From NCBI RefSeq assembly GCF_030848805.1, contig NC_092367.1, positions 17,913,692 through 17,977,691 on the forward strand: 64,000 bases of DNA, in the 5' to 3' direction. The notes beneath the pieces were generated by a model. That model saw only the letters and a list, made by a program, of their open reading frames with translations. It searched no databases and was not told where the DNA came from. Position 1 is the stretch's first letter; each line of letters begins with the position of its first letter. Both the position numbers and the translations under genes were made by a program. Shown piece by piece: positions 48,401 through 61,271 of this stretch. Source of the stretch: Temnothorax longispinosus (Eukaryota; Arthropoda; Insecta; Hymenoptera; Formicidae).

Positions 48401-49745
48401 GTAACACATTAGCAGGTAATTACTGTATTTATATCGAAATCTTATGGTGAAAATATTTCTCACCGAGAAAGAAATGTTCTCTGGTTGATATTCACTAAAG
48501 TGAAGTATGGAGCTGATTAGAGAAATTGCAGTCTCGACAAAAAAAAAACATGGGAAAAAGTCGCATTATTTTATTCATGTTTTATCCAGTAGTCGTTAAA
48601 GCAGATAGTCTCACAATCTCATGCTTGTAAAATAGTAATGTAGGAGTACGCTTTTATTACATCATTCATATAATTGATCGACTATTCTGTACATTACATC
48701 AGCTCGTTACAAGCATTACGATAAAAGTAGAACGGAAGAATTGACGCTTAAGACATAAGAAGATATGTAAAAAAAAGCCATTGCTCTAAGGACTAGAGAA
48801 ATTTATATGGACGGTATGCGTATTGCAATAAGCATATTTGCTGCGTTATTGAGAGAATAATATGACGTCGTAAAGTATATGAAGCATAAAGAACAATCTG
48901 CGCGATATAAAGTAAAATGAATTCTTAAACAAGCATTTTAGCGCGAGCGAACCGTAAATGAACCCCGCCGTTGAAGTCACCACTTATCCATCTTCACCGA
49001 GCATTGAAATCTCTTTCATTGCCGGACAGTAATTGCGCATAAACGGCGTGCGAACGCAAGGCGTGCAAGTCCGCACGTTGGATTTGAGCTTATATATTTT
49101 TTCTTTTTCACACGTATTTCTGCGTCTAAAAAAATAGTCACTTTATCTTTGCGATCGGGATTTGTATTATTTACGATTGGATACTTTTAACACTTGTCAT
49201 TAAATATCATTATAGTTTTCATTTTCAGCTTCATATCTGAACTCTCCATCGTATGATCGCATTGATTGCAGCAGTTATTTCTTTTACACGATCTTATCGC
49301 GGTGAAATACGTACTCGAGCACGCGATTTTGAACTTCCGCGTAATGTCAGAATCAATTGCCATCCCTTTTATATAAAACGGAAGTTTTGAGCCACGCGAT
49401 ACCGACACGAATTTCAATTTGTGATCTAATACAGGCTTAATGGCTACTGCTTAGTTTCGCACGCAACGACCAGAGAAACTATTGCGATTCGCTGAGGAAT
49501 GTCGTGCATTCTTACCTCTCGCTGCGCGTTAAAGTTCTTTGCAAATTTTAAGTCAAGCGCTTGTGTCATGCATGAACAATGCGTTTATAATGAATGTGGT
49601 AGCGTGATACCGTTGAAGCGAATGAAGAAAACGTCCGCTCGTCGCCTAGTTCGCGAGAGCAAAAATGTCGGTGAATACGGTGGGAAAAAGCAATATTGTT
49701 AAACAGAAAAATTGCAACAACTACCTATAACGGCCTTGCGCTCAC
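42481..49745. other. Region without supported gene
   Basis: Mostly AT-rich. It contains a GC-richer island at about 43120-43340 with open frames on both strands (see findings) and a GAT/GAC low-complexity stretch at 47010-47050. Several ORFs of 60-145 codons lack splice context or protein-like composition and are not called. Confidence 0.4.
47010..47050 (+). repeat. Imperfect GAT/GAC trinucleotide repeat
   Basis: GATGATGATGACGACGAC-type low-complexity sequence of about 40 bases. No gene is supported around it. Confidence 0.85.
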
Positions 49746-49793
49746 CGAGACGGTCCCTTTCTCGTCCCACTGACCGGTGGTCACGGACGACAT
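49746..49793 (-). CDS. Possible short first coding exon of an unidentified gene
   Basis: On the minus strand an ATG with A at -3 (49793) opens 16 codons, MSSVTTGQWDEKGTVS, ending exactly at a good donor, TCG|GTGAGC, phase 0. The peptide looks like a natural cytosolic N-terminus. No downstream exon could be joined with confidence. Phase-0 entry candidates exist near 43300 and 45230 but have weak acceptors. It does not fit any exon of the transmembrane gene. It may be chance. Confidence 0.28.
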
Positions 49794-50721
49794 TATGAAA
49801 AGAAATACGCATATATTACTGATTCTCCTACAGCTGCGAACGTTCAGTTACAAAATATCTGGATTTGAATAATCGAGTAATATCTGGATTTGAATAATAA
49901 TTTCGGATAATCAGGATATTACGTTATTGACAGGCTATTGACAGCTCTACTGACTCAAAACAGTTAAAAGAATATAAAATTTTTACGCTGAAACTTTTAT
50001 AGGCATTTAACAGTAAATCCCTATATATATAAGCAATAATAAAATGAAGTCTTACGTTTCCGTTATGTCAAGATACTCGCAAAGTGTGACATATGTGAAA
50101 TCTAAAAACACACATGAAGACGTCATCTATTCCGCGTGATCGCTATGCCGTAAATGGTTAAAATTGAATGTCGCAATATTTCAATTTGATCTTTGGTCGT
50201 CAGTTGACGTTCTGCAGCAAGACGAATTATCGGAAAAATTAGATTCGCTACGTTAACCGTGGAAAATGAGTGTCATATTTCCTCACACGTTAGCACAATT
50301 GAAAAATCTAGCGAGATAACCATCTCTTTAAGGAAAAGAGAATATTTCAGGACTCTTTTATTCCAAAATCTAGTGGCGAAGAAGGAATTTTTGATCGATG
50401 GCATAACGCGAAAGTGTACCACTTGAACGAAATTTATGTAACGGCGAAATCAATGATCGGACAGAGCAGGTCTGGATGTGTTATAAGAACGGCGCGACGA
50501 TAGTCTCGAAGGACCGTAGATTTCTCTCGATAATCATGGGTGTCTGGCGGGAGCATGGCACGTACGCGAGGCAAAGTGACAGAAATAAATGTAGACGAAT
50601 TGCGTTCGCAATCGCACCGGGGCTCGCGCGCCGATCACCAGGCATATAGAACGAACGCCTGGAAAAATCCTCATGCCGAGCACGCGCCTCTCTCGCGGAC
50701 CGAGATCGCGGCTCGGCTCTT

Positions 50722-50752
50722 TATAAAGTCAAATGGGCAATCCCAGTCAGAC
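50722..50752 (+). promoter_or_regulatory. Candidate TATA-containing core promoter
   Basis: TATAAA at 50722-50727 is followed by an initiator-like TCAGAC with its A at 50749, a spacing of 27 bp, close to the normal distance. The upstream 150 bases are CpG-rich. The downstream transcript is unknown. A short open frame (50540-50815) spans the site and is not called as a gene. Confidence 0.35.
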
Positions 50753-52837
50753 GACTTTTCTCGCCTCTTTCCTGCTCACTCCTTTTTTTTCACAACACGC
50801 GAAAGACGTGATTAGTCTTTCGGCATTCCTCTCGTTTTTGTTGCTTCGTTTTGTATCGTACAGCCTTTCTCAAAAGTGCGGAGCAGTAAACATTTTACGA
50901 GTTAAAAGATGCGGCAAATTTTTACATTTTAAATTTTATGAAGAGTACTTGAGTGCACATATACTTAAATGTGGTTATTATGAAGACTATTCCGAAAATT
51001 TTACTGCCTTTCTTAATTTATGATACGTTGGTTCGAGAGAATTGTCACCGATTTATTAAATAATCTTTATACTTTAAAGTTACAGATCTGCGACATATAC
51101 TTTTCTTGGAATTTATAGCAGATGTTGTGCTCGATATTATAATTAACTTTTCCTGAAATCTACTTAAAATACTCTAAACTTATCATAATTTATTAGATAT
51201 TTATAAGATAAATAAATATAAAGATAATTTATACTTTATACGATCGCGCGAGAGGCACGCAGACCAGTAGTGATGACAATATTATTAAGATCGATTAAAT
51301 GCACGAAAAACTTTTTGCGCTTTAACATTTAAGTGTCAAATCTGAGTTTCTTATAAAAAAGGTTTTTCTCTACGAATCAATTGGGCACCGCGTCAACGAG
51401 GCTTCACATGAACGGTATAGGTCGTTAATACTCATCAGGCAATGACCGAACGCATCTGCAACAAGCTTGCAATAACTTTCCATGTTCCTTCCTAGCGTTC
51501 ATTAAACAACTAATTATGAGTCCTAATTAAACGCGGGATAACCACATTTGGAAAGCGCCTTTCGTGCAAATTCCTTATGCTGTTGGATAAAACGCGCGAG
51601 AGATACCAAAGTAGCTATACAGCGTGTAGTTTCATCGAAGAACCGAACTTTTCGCACTCAATGATAAAAAAATTTAAGTAAAAAGGGAAAAATGGAGACG
51701 TGAAAATGAATACGAATAAGAACCTGTTTCCGGATACAACGATAGATTGCAACTAATTTTTTGTTGACAAACCTGTTCGACAAAACGGTTCTTTCAATTA
51801 ATATCGATATATTTAATTAAAGATAAAAAAGTTTTCTACTTTTTTGGTATCTCTCTTTATTGGTATTCCATTTCAAATATTTCGTAAAAGTTGTAACATA
51901 TTTTTGCAAAAGAATTATTTTAATATGTTTAATATGTTACCGTATGTTACGTAATATTTGATATTTTCGAAGAAAGTGATTATTTTATATTAGCCTTCCA
52001 TAAAACTAAAACTTTAAAAGTAGAACGTTGCGTCAAATAAACGATTGACCGAATAAAATCAGAATCAAATATTTCCTCGAAAGAATTCTTCGATAATTAT
52101 ACGATTTATCACCTAAACTAAAAATTGTCGGGAAGTCATCGGCATAGAGACAAAAAATCCAAAGACGGGAATCGGTCCCGGCTGGATCAGTCTGATTAGA
52201 AAGTGGGACAAGTAAGTTCGCAATAATCCGCGATAAGATCCCTCGGGGGTTTTGTCGACCCACAACACTCGCACAGAGCCCGTTTCGCGTACCTCCGTGA
52301 TACACGTACGTGCAACATGTACACGTAACCAGGTCCAGACGTGTGAGCGTGTGGGCGCGAGAGCACGAGCCCGCGCGCCTGACGATGTAAATCGCACCAC
52401 GGGCGAAGCTGATCGTCTTGAGGAGCGGAGGCTGCGCGCGACTCGCTAGCAACGGCTCGTAGCCGAGGAATCGGCCCGCGGCCGCGGAGGGCACGAGCCA
52501 GCGGCATTCCATCGGTAAACTGCGTGATTTCGCTACAGGTCGTTTCACGCGCCATTCGCCGCCGTACGAGGCGCGAGAGCGAGAGCGAGCGTGTTTTTCC
52601 CTTCGCGGGAGATGTACCGGTGAAGGTGCGTATATCGCGCGCCGCACCAGGAAGAAGACACCGCGACCACGTCGGGATAATCGTCGGCTAAAGCGCGGAC
52701 GCTTTGCGCCGCGAGCGTTGCACCGCGAATTTTTTTTTCTCTCTTATGACCGTTGGATGCCGCTGAATCTTTTATCGCGTCGCGTTTCTGGTTCTGGCCG
52801 GTCGGCGACCAGCCGGTGCAGACGCTCGATGGTTTAG

Positions 52838-52874
52838 GATTATCCTCTTTTCAGCGTTGATTATCCTCTTTTCA
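52838..52874 (+). repeat. 16-bp direct repeat
   Basis: GATTATCCTCTTTTCA occurs at 52838-52853 and again at 52859-52874, exactly matching and 21 bp apart. It sits beside a CpG-rich block. Confidence 0.9.
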
Positions 52875-53310
52875 TGTTACTGAAACTCGGTTCTAGCTCT
52901 TAACACGATGGTTAACGCAATATATTTATTTTTACAAATTTACATGCCATATACTTTTTTGCGCTATATGTGACGGGTTTCTTTTGCAGTATAGTGCGTC
53001 TAATTAATTTTATATTCTGTTCACTCGTGATATAAAATAGCAACCATGACATGACATGAAAGCAATAATTTGTCGTTTTTAATTTAATAATCGAATAAAA
53101 TTGCAGGACACGAGTTTTACTACTTAATAATTGGTATTTCAGTGGTGCGAGCTAAAGAGGGACTAAACTGGTTGCGAGGCAGAATAAAACTGTGATTACA
53201 AAGTTGATTTCTATCTAGTCTAACAAGAGACTGAAGCGCGTCGAGGTTTAGACTGTCACACACAGCCGCCAACATCGCTACGGCTGCATTGTCGATGATA
53301 TTAAATTGAT

Positions 53311-53341
53311 GCCCGCGCGACACTGGCATTTTCGCGCGGGC
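53311..53341. other. Perfect 10-bp GC-rich stem-loop
   Basis: GCCCGCGCGA (53311-53320) and its reverse complement (53332-53341) are separated by 11 bases. A stable hairpin is expected in either strand. No surrounding gene is supported. Confidence 0.7.
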
Positions 53342-56300
53342 TGCATTCCCGCTTTCAGCTTCTAACACGCCGTTAATCTCATATGCCGTATACAGACACT
53401 CTCAATTTAAAATCTGCCTGCCATTCTCAGTCAAGCTATAAAGACGTTGCGAGAAGTCAAACGACTATAATGACTAGCTATAATACGTTTTTAACGACAG
53501 CATAATCGTTTAACTATATATGCCAACAACTTACAATTAAAATTGCAACCCTTTATACTTTATGTAATTAAATGATTTTACGAAATTCACTTTCGCTCGG
53601 CGGCACGATTGTAAAAATGATTCAACCGATCGCGTACGCAACTCTATCTCAAAATTTATCGCTGACCTGAATATCCTTATCATACATAAGTCACAAAGCG
53701 AGCGGTTTCGATAAAACGCGAATAATGGTCCGGCGCGGCGTGCCGCGTACCTATTCTGTGTTCCGATACTATATACATCTCGTCGTATATGCAACTCGCC
53801 TGACGGACGTGGAATTCAATTTAATGGCCATAAACGGTCGCGAGCGCGACACCGACAAGTCGACGACGAAATGAAAGTACCAGTCAGCCGGTCGCAAAAG
53901 AGAGAAAGAGATAAGTACGGTGGGCGAAAAGGAGAGAGGGGCACGACGAGATAGAAGAGAGAGAGAGAACGGCCTTGCTGCAGACAGGTCTAATGCGATA
54001 TGCGACTAGGCGCGGCCTGGCTGCGCGACTCGCTGATGATGATTTCGGTTTCATTAAAGCAGGATACGTGGAGTCATTACGCCGTATTTCGCCGGTAACG
54101 AGCGTTAACAACGACTACCGGGATAAAGCGCGTGCGGCCGCGGCGATCACATCGATCTGTCGAGTGTGGAGGTCATAAAAAAATAAGGATGCGACGGAAT
54201 TTTCGTAGAGCACGATCATTAGCGGAATGCTTTCTCGCTAATTCTCCCCGGTGGTTGCTTTTTCACGTTTTGCGATTTTAGTTTCGGGGACAGGAAGCGA
54301 TTCGACCTTCTCGAGACCGAAATCGTAATTACGGCCGAAGGAAAGTATCGGGAATATTAATCTCCATGCCTGGCAATTTATCGACCGGCAATTAATTTCG
54401 CATTAGACGTTCACTTAAGAGTTTGTTCATTCGCTCGGAAGAATTTTAGTTACCACCGTGACACGCGGTGTTCGTGCTCGCACGCATACCGAATGCCGTG
54501 AAAGTATTTATTTACGTGCACTTTTATTGCACGCTATCGCCGATTGGTATAGATTGGCACGTGTGATTTTTTTTTTCAACGGTGCAACACGATCTTGCTT
54601 TCACTCGTGAATTACATAATTCGCAAGAATGTTCCGTGGTCAGCGACGAAGCTTTGTCGCATCATTTCCCAACGCTTTCATGCGTAGCCTATAAAAAGAT
54701 TTATTTCATATGAGAGAACCGCGATCCGTGAGGATAGACACGACGACGTACATTAGCCTGATGATCTATCGAGGAGTCTATCAGGCTTGACCTTGACGTA
54801 GCCCCCATCATACCATCGAGCCAACGGTGAGCCACTGGAACGAATTGTGGTTTTCTGATTGAGGAAATAAGCTTTTTTGTACGCTATAGGAGCGAGGCTT
54901 GTTCGTTCGCATTCGCGCTATTATATATTCGCATTTATATCTTATTCGCGTTAAAGCGCGCTTGCATTTTTTCTTCGAGAGAATATTGCCATTATTTCTA
55001 TTTATAGAAATGGGAAAGTTATTATCCACGATAATAAAAACAAATGTTGCACAAATCCTAGATTCGAAGGGAATTCAAAATGTAAAGTAAGTTTTTAAGG
55101 AAAGGATTTATTTTAATAATAGAAATAGAGAGTTAAAAAAGTGTTTTTATTTTTAATAGAATCATCATTTCGTTTAATACAAATGGTTCAACGTTTTTCG
55201 ACTTTCTCTTGTTAGAAGAAATTCTTGATGTCTAGAAAATATAAAAACCATAAAGATAAAGAAAAGGTTGTAAAACATCATTCTGCCTTTTCTGCAGGGA
55301 GGATTGATCCGCACAATCCTTTGGGCTTAACAAACCTACGGACCCGAGGTTCAACACTGCGGACACCCATACACATTGACACTCTTCGCATACCCACATG
55401 CACACATTTTCGACTTTGAATCATGTCTATTAAGTGTTAAGTGTTACATTGTGTGTTTAACGCCTTTTGTCGTTGACCGTATCGAACCCAATGTTTGGGA
55501 TCGAGCGCTATTATTCTTAACAAAAAGCAGAAAAGTATCATTTTGTTTCGAGGAAATGCACGCTCTCAAATGGTTGCGCACGTGTTGCATACTCGTCAAA
55601 CAGATTGAATTACTCAATGTACTTATATACTTTGATCCCCATGTAACTTTCACATTTCTTAACCAAAAGAAAGGTTTAAAGAATTTTTGTTTTAATGGAA
55701 AAGTCGCAAAAGCAAATATCTGAAAGAGAAATCGGAATCCTTTCTTTCCCAACCGAGATAAACCAGTTTGTCCGGCTATTTTATTGAGATGATAATTATG
55801 TCAAAAACTATAGTAACTTTAAAATTAAAAGTTAATATCTTTTTCAAAACATTGCATATGTACTTTTGTTTTAAATAATTTCTTTATACAAATTTTATTT
55901 ATATTTTTCCGATTTTTTGGGGGGTATATAATTTTAATACGTATCAGCCTGAAGACAAAAGCCTCATTATAATAAGGCAAAAGTAATTATACAGTTATTA
56001 TATCTACATTTTATTTTAAATATTATCATTTCTATTTTAAGCTGTGTATCATATGCGGCAGTTATATTAGTTTCTTCGCTACAAATTAATCTTCATTAGA
56101 GAGAGAGATGAAACAGGTTTTAATTTAATGAATCACTAAAAGCTATAGCCCTTGGGACCGTTCCGAGAAAGATCTCCGCTTCTCGCCACGTCGCAGATCA
56201 GGTAGAGAACAGCGGGTTGTTACAGGAAACGTCTTTTCTATATAATCTTAGCCTGACCTTTTCCTCTAAAAACACATGTTACGCAAATGTAACCGAATGC

Positions 56301-56553
56301 TGGTGACATAGATAACAAACATGTTTCTTGATAAAGTTTTAATATAATCTATCTATTTACAATCAGCATGCAATTTCGTGCCGCGCTTCTTGAATGAATC
56401 TCCGACTTATCTCTGGAAATTCCCCAAAATCTTTCGAGTCATCCTTTTCGGGAAAGAAAGAGAACTGCGTCGTTTAATGATAATCAAATTATTAATGATA
56501 ATGATATTCTATATTCAAAGTAGCTTTCGTATCAACTTGCAAATGTAACTACA

Positions 56554-56771
56554 TCTATAAATATTATATAAATAATTCTAAATATTGACTTATTTTGCAG
56601 AAATCGTGATTGCGATATAATTAATTAAGCGGCAAAAATAAGTGGGACAACAAAGGGTTATTATTATTATTATTAATATAATCGCACGTAATAAAAATTC
56701 ATTTAATATCTGATTTTAAATCTGTAAATATTCTATAAATAATACTAAATACTGGCTCATTATGCAGAAAT
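56554..56771 (+). repeat. Diverged 51-bp direct repeat
   Basis: Sequence 56554-56604 recurs at 56721-56771 with 7 differences in 51 positions, and the short motif TTTAATATCTGATTT also repeats (from about 56702 and 56771). This suggests an old local tandem duplication of about 167 bp. Confidence 0.8.
56658..56675 (+). repeat. (TTA)6 microsatellite
   Basis: Six uninterrupted TTA units. Confidence 0.9.
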
Positions 56772-57963
56772 TTAATATCTGATTTGCCATGTAGGATTTT
56801 CCATTGGTAGCAATAAGTGCATTGCGCGCCTGTCGCCGGAGGACGTGGGAAAAATTCGCCGCGCGTTTTTCTTCCCAGATGTTTACGCATGCGGAATGCG
56901 TTTCAAGGTATTACACTTCGGAATCGCAAACGTAGAAAACCGTGCCGGTTTTATTTCGCTCCGAACTGTGTGATTTCGACGACCTTCGATATTTCGCGGC
57001 AACGATTTGGTTACCGGGATCGGAAGTAATTAGCATAACACGCCGAGAGAACCATTGTTTGTCGTTCAATGGGATCACGTGTTGCGGCGAACGTTCGCCG
57101 CGGCCGTACGATAAACGCGTGTTAACGTCACACGGAGGAATTAGCTCGTGTTAATAATGGCTACCGCGTGGATTACGAAACGCGGCCGGTTTGCGAAACT
57201 TGGCCGGCTAAGGTGAAACTAACGCGGCTTATTACAGCGGGCTTATTGGATTTAGCATCATTAATTTCGCAAATTGATAATCTGCCATCTCACCCGCGAC
57301 TTAATTAACACGGTTGCCCAAATCGACGGGTGGAGGCAGTTTCCCGTCATTCGGTCGCTCGTGTCTGCAATTAATGAATCAGAATGCCTAATGGCAAGCG
57401 AACTGTAGAAATATAACGATAGAGATAAATAACTCCACAAGATTTTGCCGTGGAAACCTATCTGTAGCTATTTGTCTTGCGTTATCAGCAAGCATGCATT
57501 GGATTGATTAGATTGTTGCATATGGAATGTTGGTTTTAACATTTACATCAAAAGGTTCCATTTAATACCCAAAGAAACAAGATGTATATATAATACAGTA
57601 ATATTCTTTACGTTTTTCAGATGTATATGTATATTTCCACAATCTCCCGAATGCAGAAACTCCCAAAACGAAAGAAACTAAAAATAAAAAACATATTCTC
57701 GTTCTCAGCATACTTTCTGCTGAGAATGTGATATTTTTTTACAATTATACCAGTTTCGTCAGCTGTAGTACTTTGGATTTTTTAAAAATAATATTTATAT
57801 TTCATATTGCGTAAACATACTTGTTACGACAGAGACGTGGCTACTTTTCCTCGTTTGCCATCTAATTCTACAAAAAATATATTCTTGCAAGGACATGCGA
57901 ACAATCAGTAAGAATATCTAGTCTTTGAAATAAGTAACACATTAAATCGTCATCACGATAAAA

Positions 57964-58046
57964 ATCAATTGTTAATTGTACTGACAATTACAATTAATAA
58001 ATAATTAAATAATTAGTTTTAATTGTAATGACAATTAACAATTGAT
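57964..58046. repeat. AT-rich inverted repeat packed with TAATTG motifs
   Basis: ATCAATTGTTAATTGT (57964-57979) has its exact reverse complement at 58031-58046, and an inner ACAATTAA/TTAATTGT pair (57990-57997 with 58019-58026) extends the symmetry. Many TAATTG/CAATTA cores lie inside and just after it. It could be a homeodomain-binding cluster or the end of an old inverted-repeat element. Confidence 0.65.
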
Positions 58047-59412
58047 TAATTGTAATCATGTAAAACAAATACATATTCACAACTAACTAATTTAATTGTC
58101 AATTGCGATTAACAGTTAAAATTTCAATTTTCAATTGTTTTAATACGATTTAATTGTGCCCAACACTGATCGGGAGACCGGATTGCCTGGCCAGTGGAAC
58201 GGAACTGTAACGCCAGCTGCATTGGCTCGGGCTCCGGTATAGTGTTACTAGAACCATTGGATCGGACATTGGCAGCGAGTGAAAGTGTCGCCAGCATATC
58301 TGACCGTACCCGTATGTTCATTGTGCACATATGCGATCTCGGGGATCGCTACTTAGAAATCGCCAGCCGCCGAACCGATTCTGACCATACCGGGCGATCG
58401 GCGTGCCGTATTCACGTTCCTGTTTCCGCGATCCAGCGGTATTCCGCCTCCGCAGCAGTAATCGAACCGCAACGACTGCAGGTTCTTCGATATAAACTTG
58501 GCAGCGAAATCCTAACTTTCGTATAAATTAGAGAACTATTTAGCAGAGGCCGCAGTTTTACTACAAATATCGACACTGAACTGCATTTTTTCAGTTTTCC
58601 AGACAACGTGTAGAATATATATTTTTTTTATATTCGAGAGTCTTTATTTTTCATAGACAAAAAATATATATGCATGTGTTATAGGAAAATGCTTGCGAAG
58701 GACGCGATACGTCACGGAGGACGCTGCTCGATTACAGATTACAGGATTTAAATAAGTAGGTGTGTCGGGAAACAGTGCAGTTTCCGTCAACAAACGGTAC
58801 AAAATCGACTCAATGGGCATATATGCGGGTAATTACCGTTATATGACGTAACGCACGAAGACAATGCGTGTAGCACAGCACGGTATTGTCTTTTAGTCAT
58901 TTCTTTAGGGATTCTTGTCTGAAGCTGAAACCTTTCCTTTCAACTTTGCGAGTGATTTAATACAATAAAAACTATGTAGATAGGCTAAAATGAAACTTGA
59001 ATTAAAAAAGATTGATTCAAATGACACGTGAAGCAATTTGCACTACGAATTTAATCGTCCTTTGATATTACACCAAAGAAACTCATGATACTCTGTTATA
59101 CTGTGGTCTCGTCGTAACCGCAAACGTTACCACTGCGTGGCCTTAGAATAAAACGCAAACGAAATAGGTACATTTTAACTTGTAATTGACATACAGCAAT
59201 TTAAGAGATCATTAATGACTTTATATTATTTTTAACAATAAATGGTTACTAGTATTTTAAATAAAGTATAATTTTTTAAAATAAATAAGGTTTTCTCGAA
59301 AATCAGAAAACTGTGATTTTAAATAACTGCGACTTTACATTATGTCGATTATTAAAGAAAATAATAATATTTTATTTAAAAATGAATAGGATACAATAAT
59401 GTTGGGAATAAA

Positions 59413-59432
59413 TTTCTTCTTCTTCTTCTTCT
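59413..59432 (+). repeat. (TTC) microsatellite
   Basis: About six and a half TTC units. Confidence 0.85.
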
Positions 59433-61248
59433 AATTAAATTATTATATGAACCAGTATTTAAGACACGCTTATAATTTATTTTTCTCCATTTTTTCAGAG
59501 TTTTATCATTTTATATTAGAACATTCGTAAATCTCGTATTTATGAACTCGATTACCATTTCCCACAAGAATCTTCCAACGACGATGTGTGCGCGCAAGCA
59601 CGCATTAGTTATGATATTAATAAACTCTTGACGTTTAATTAAATACAGTCCGTTCCTGTAGAAGCAGTTTGCAAACCGGATTCGAATAAAATCAAAAAAT
59701 AATATCCTTGCTACTTGAACGTGAATTCGTGTATATAAATTTTCGTGAAAAATATCGCGTTCGATGCTACGACGACTAATCGAGCCAATCAACCGACACG
59801 AAAGAGTGAAACTTTGATATGGATTTATATGTTTATGTGTTTACTGCACGCAGATACTTATAGATGCACAAATTAAGTCTCTCAAATTTTATTGTAACAT
59901 AAATTTTATTACGTTTGCAACATTTTATTGCAACTGAAACAAGTTTAAAGATATCAATTTGTAAAATATGTGTTAAATTATATATATAGTCTGACTTAAA
60001 ACTAAAATAGTTTTATTCTATCAATTTTAACACAAAATTTCAACTTTTTCTATATATACCTAATGCAAAATTACTTTTTTCATATCTTTAAATAAATAAA
60101 TAATCGTTATTAATTATGATGCAATATTGAAAAAATATATTCCTCTCTACTTATCAATGAAGAAAATTTTTTCGACGATTTGGCGAACGAGTTTTTGGAG
60201 TTTTAAGTGCCTACATATATATTTCGCGTATCGAATTTATCGTAAAAATATATATAGATGCGCTACAGATGTAATAAAAACCATTAAAGTTCTACTTTTT
60301 CAACTGTCTGATAAAATAATATTACAGCGTGGATATTAATGTATGTGATTTTGTGGCGAGTATTCATATACGACGGTTAAAAAAACAGTCAAGGAAATAA
60401 CAAAGCAAAAAAGCAAAATGTTGATTCGAAGACTTCCCAGATAGAAAGAGTCGCGCGCGGTTATTTCTTCGCAGGGCTGTCAGAGGAATGACTTATAGAC
60501 TTATACCTATCCAGGGAAAGCTCAACTCGGCCTTAAAGGAATCTCGACGAGGCAGCGTCAAGGACGACTTCATTCGCACAACCACACGGCGATGCCTTCA
60601 TCGCGGAAAGGTTAGCCTAATTAATGTGGTCGACCAGTCGGTTGGACGATCCACCAGACGAAAAACAGGAATTTAAATATCCAGTTAGAAATATTTATCT
60701 GGCAGGAGACACAAAGTCACATGATTGCGTAGTTCTCTTGAATATTTTAAAGATTACGCGAATTTCGTCGAAGAAACGATCCATAAATTCTGATCAAGAT
60801 ATGTCGGAATTCGGAATAATCTTTTATAATGCATTAATTAACAATATAATAATATAATTGTATTTTATATTTACATATAAATATTGTATAGTATAATTAC
60901 ATATCTAAAGTATAATAAATAGTATATTTTGCAATTTCTATAATATAATTGTGTGCTTGAAGCATATCATGGATATGCCATAATAATATAACTTCGTGTA
61001 AAGAAATTAAAGGTAATTTTTAAGTTCTTTTAACAAGTCTCGTTGAATTCATTTAGGATTACTTCCATTGCATTCTTCCCAATATACAAACTTGCAATCT
61101 CGAAATAGCCATTATGCAAAGTACATTTATTCTTGACACAATAGATGATGCACAAGTCTCACCATACTTCCAAGGAGCAATTATTTCAGTTGACGATGCG
61201 CTGACGTTAATTCGCGATCGATGACATCTTAATTAATTCGCTAGTCGA

Positions 61249-61271
61249 TGTGTGTGTGTGTGTGGGGGGGA
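61249..61271 (+). repeat. (TG)8 followed by a G run
   Basis: Eight TG units run straight into seven or so G residues. Confidence 0.9.

Noticed and set aside
52100..52222. A plus-strand stretch reading protein-like before a GTAAGT donor
   Set aside because: No acceptor or start codon precedes it, and the opposite strand is equally open. It was judged to be chance.
52033..52647. A 204-codon minus-strand ORF and overlapping frames
   Set aside because: It is in a CpG-rich block open in three frames, with Arg/Ser/Ala-rich translation and no domain or splice support. It is more likely a promoter or non-coding exon.
55225..55752. Overlapping plus and minus ORFs of about 100-115 codons, considered as a transposase remnant
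   Set aside because: No catalytic motif, terminal inverted repeats or target-site duplication could be seen.
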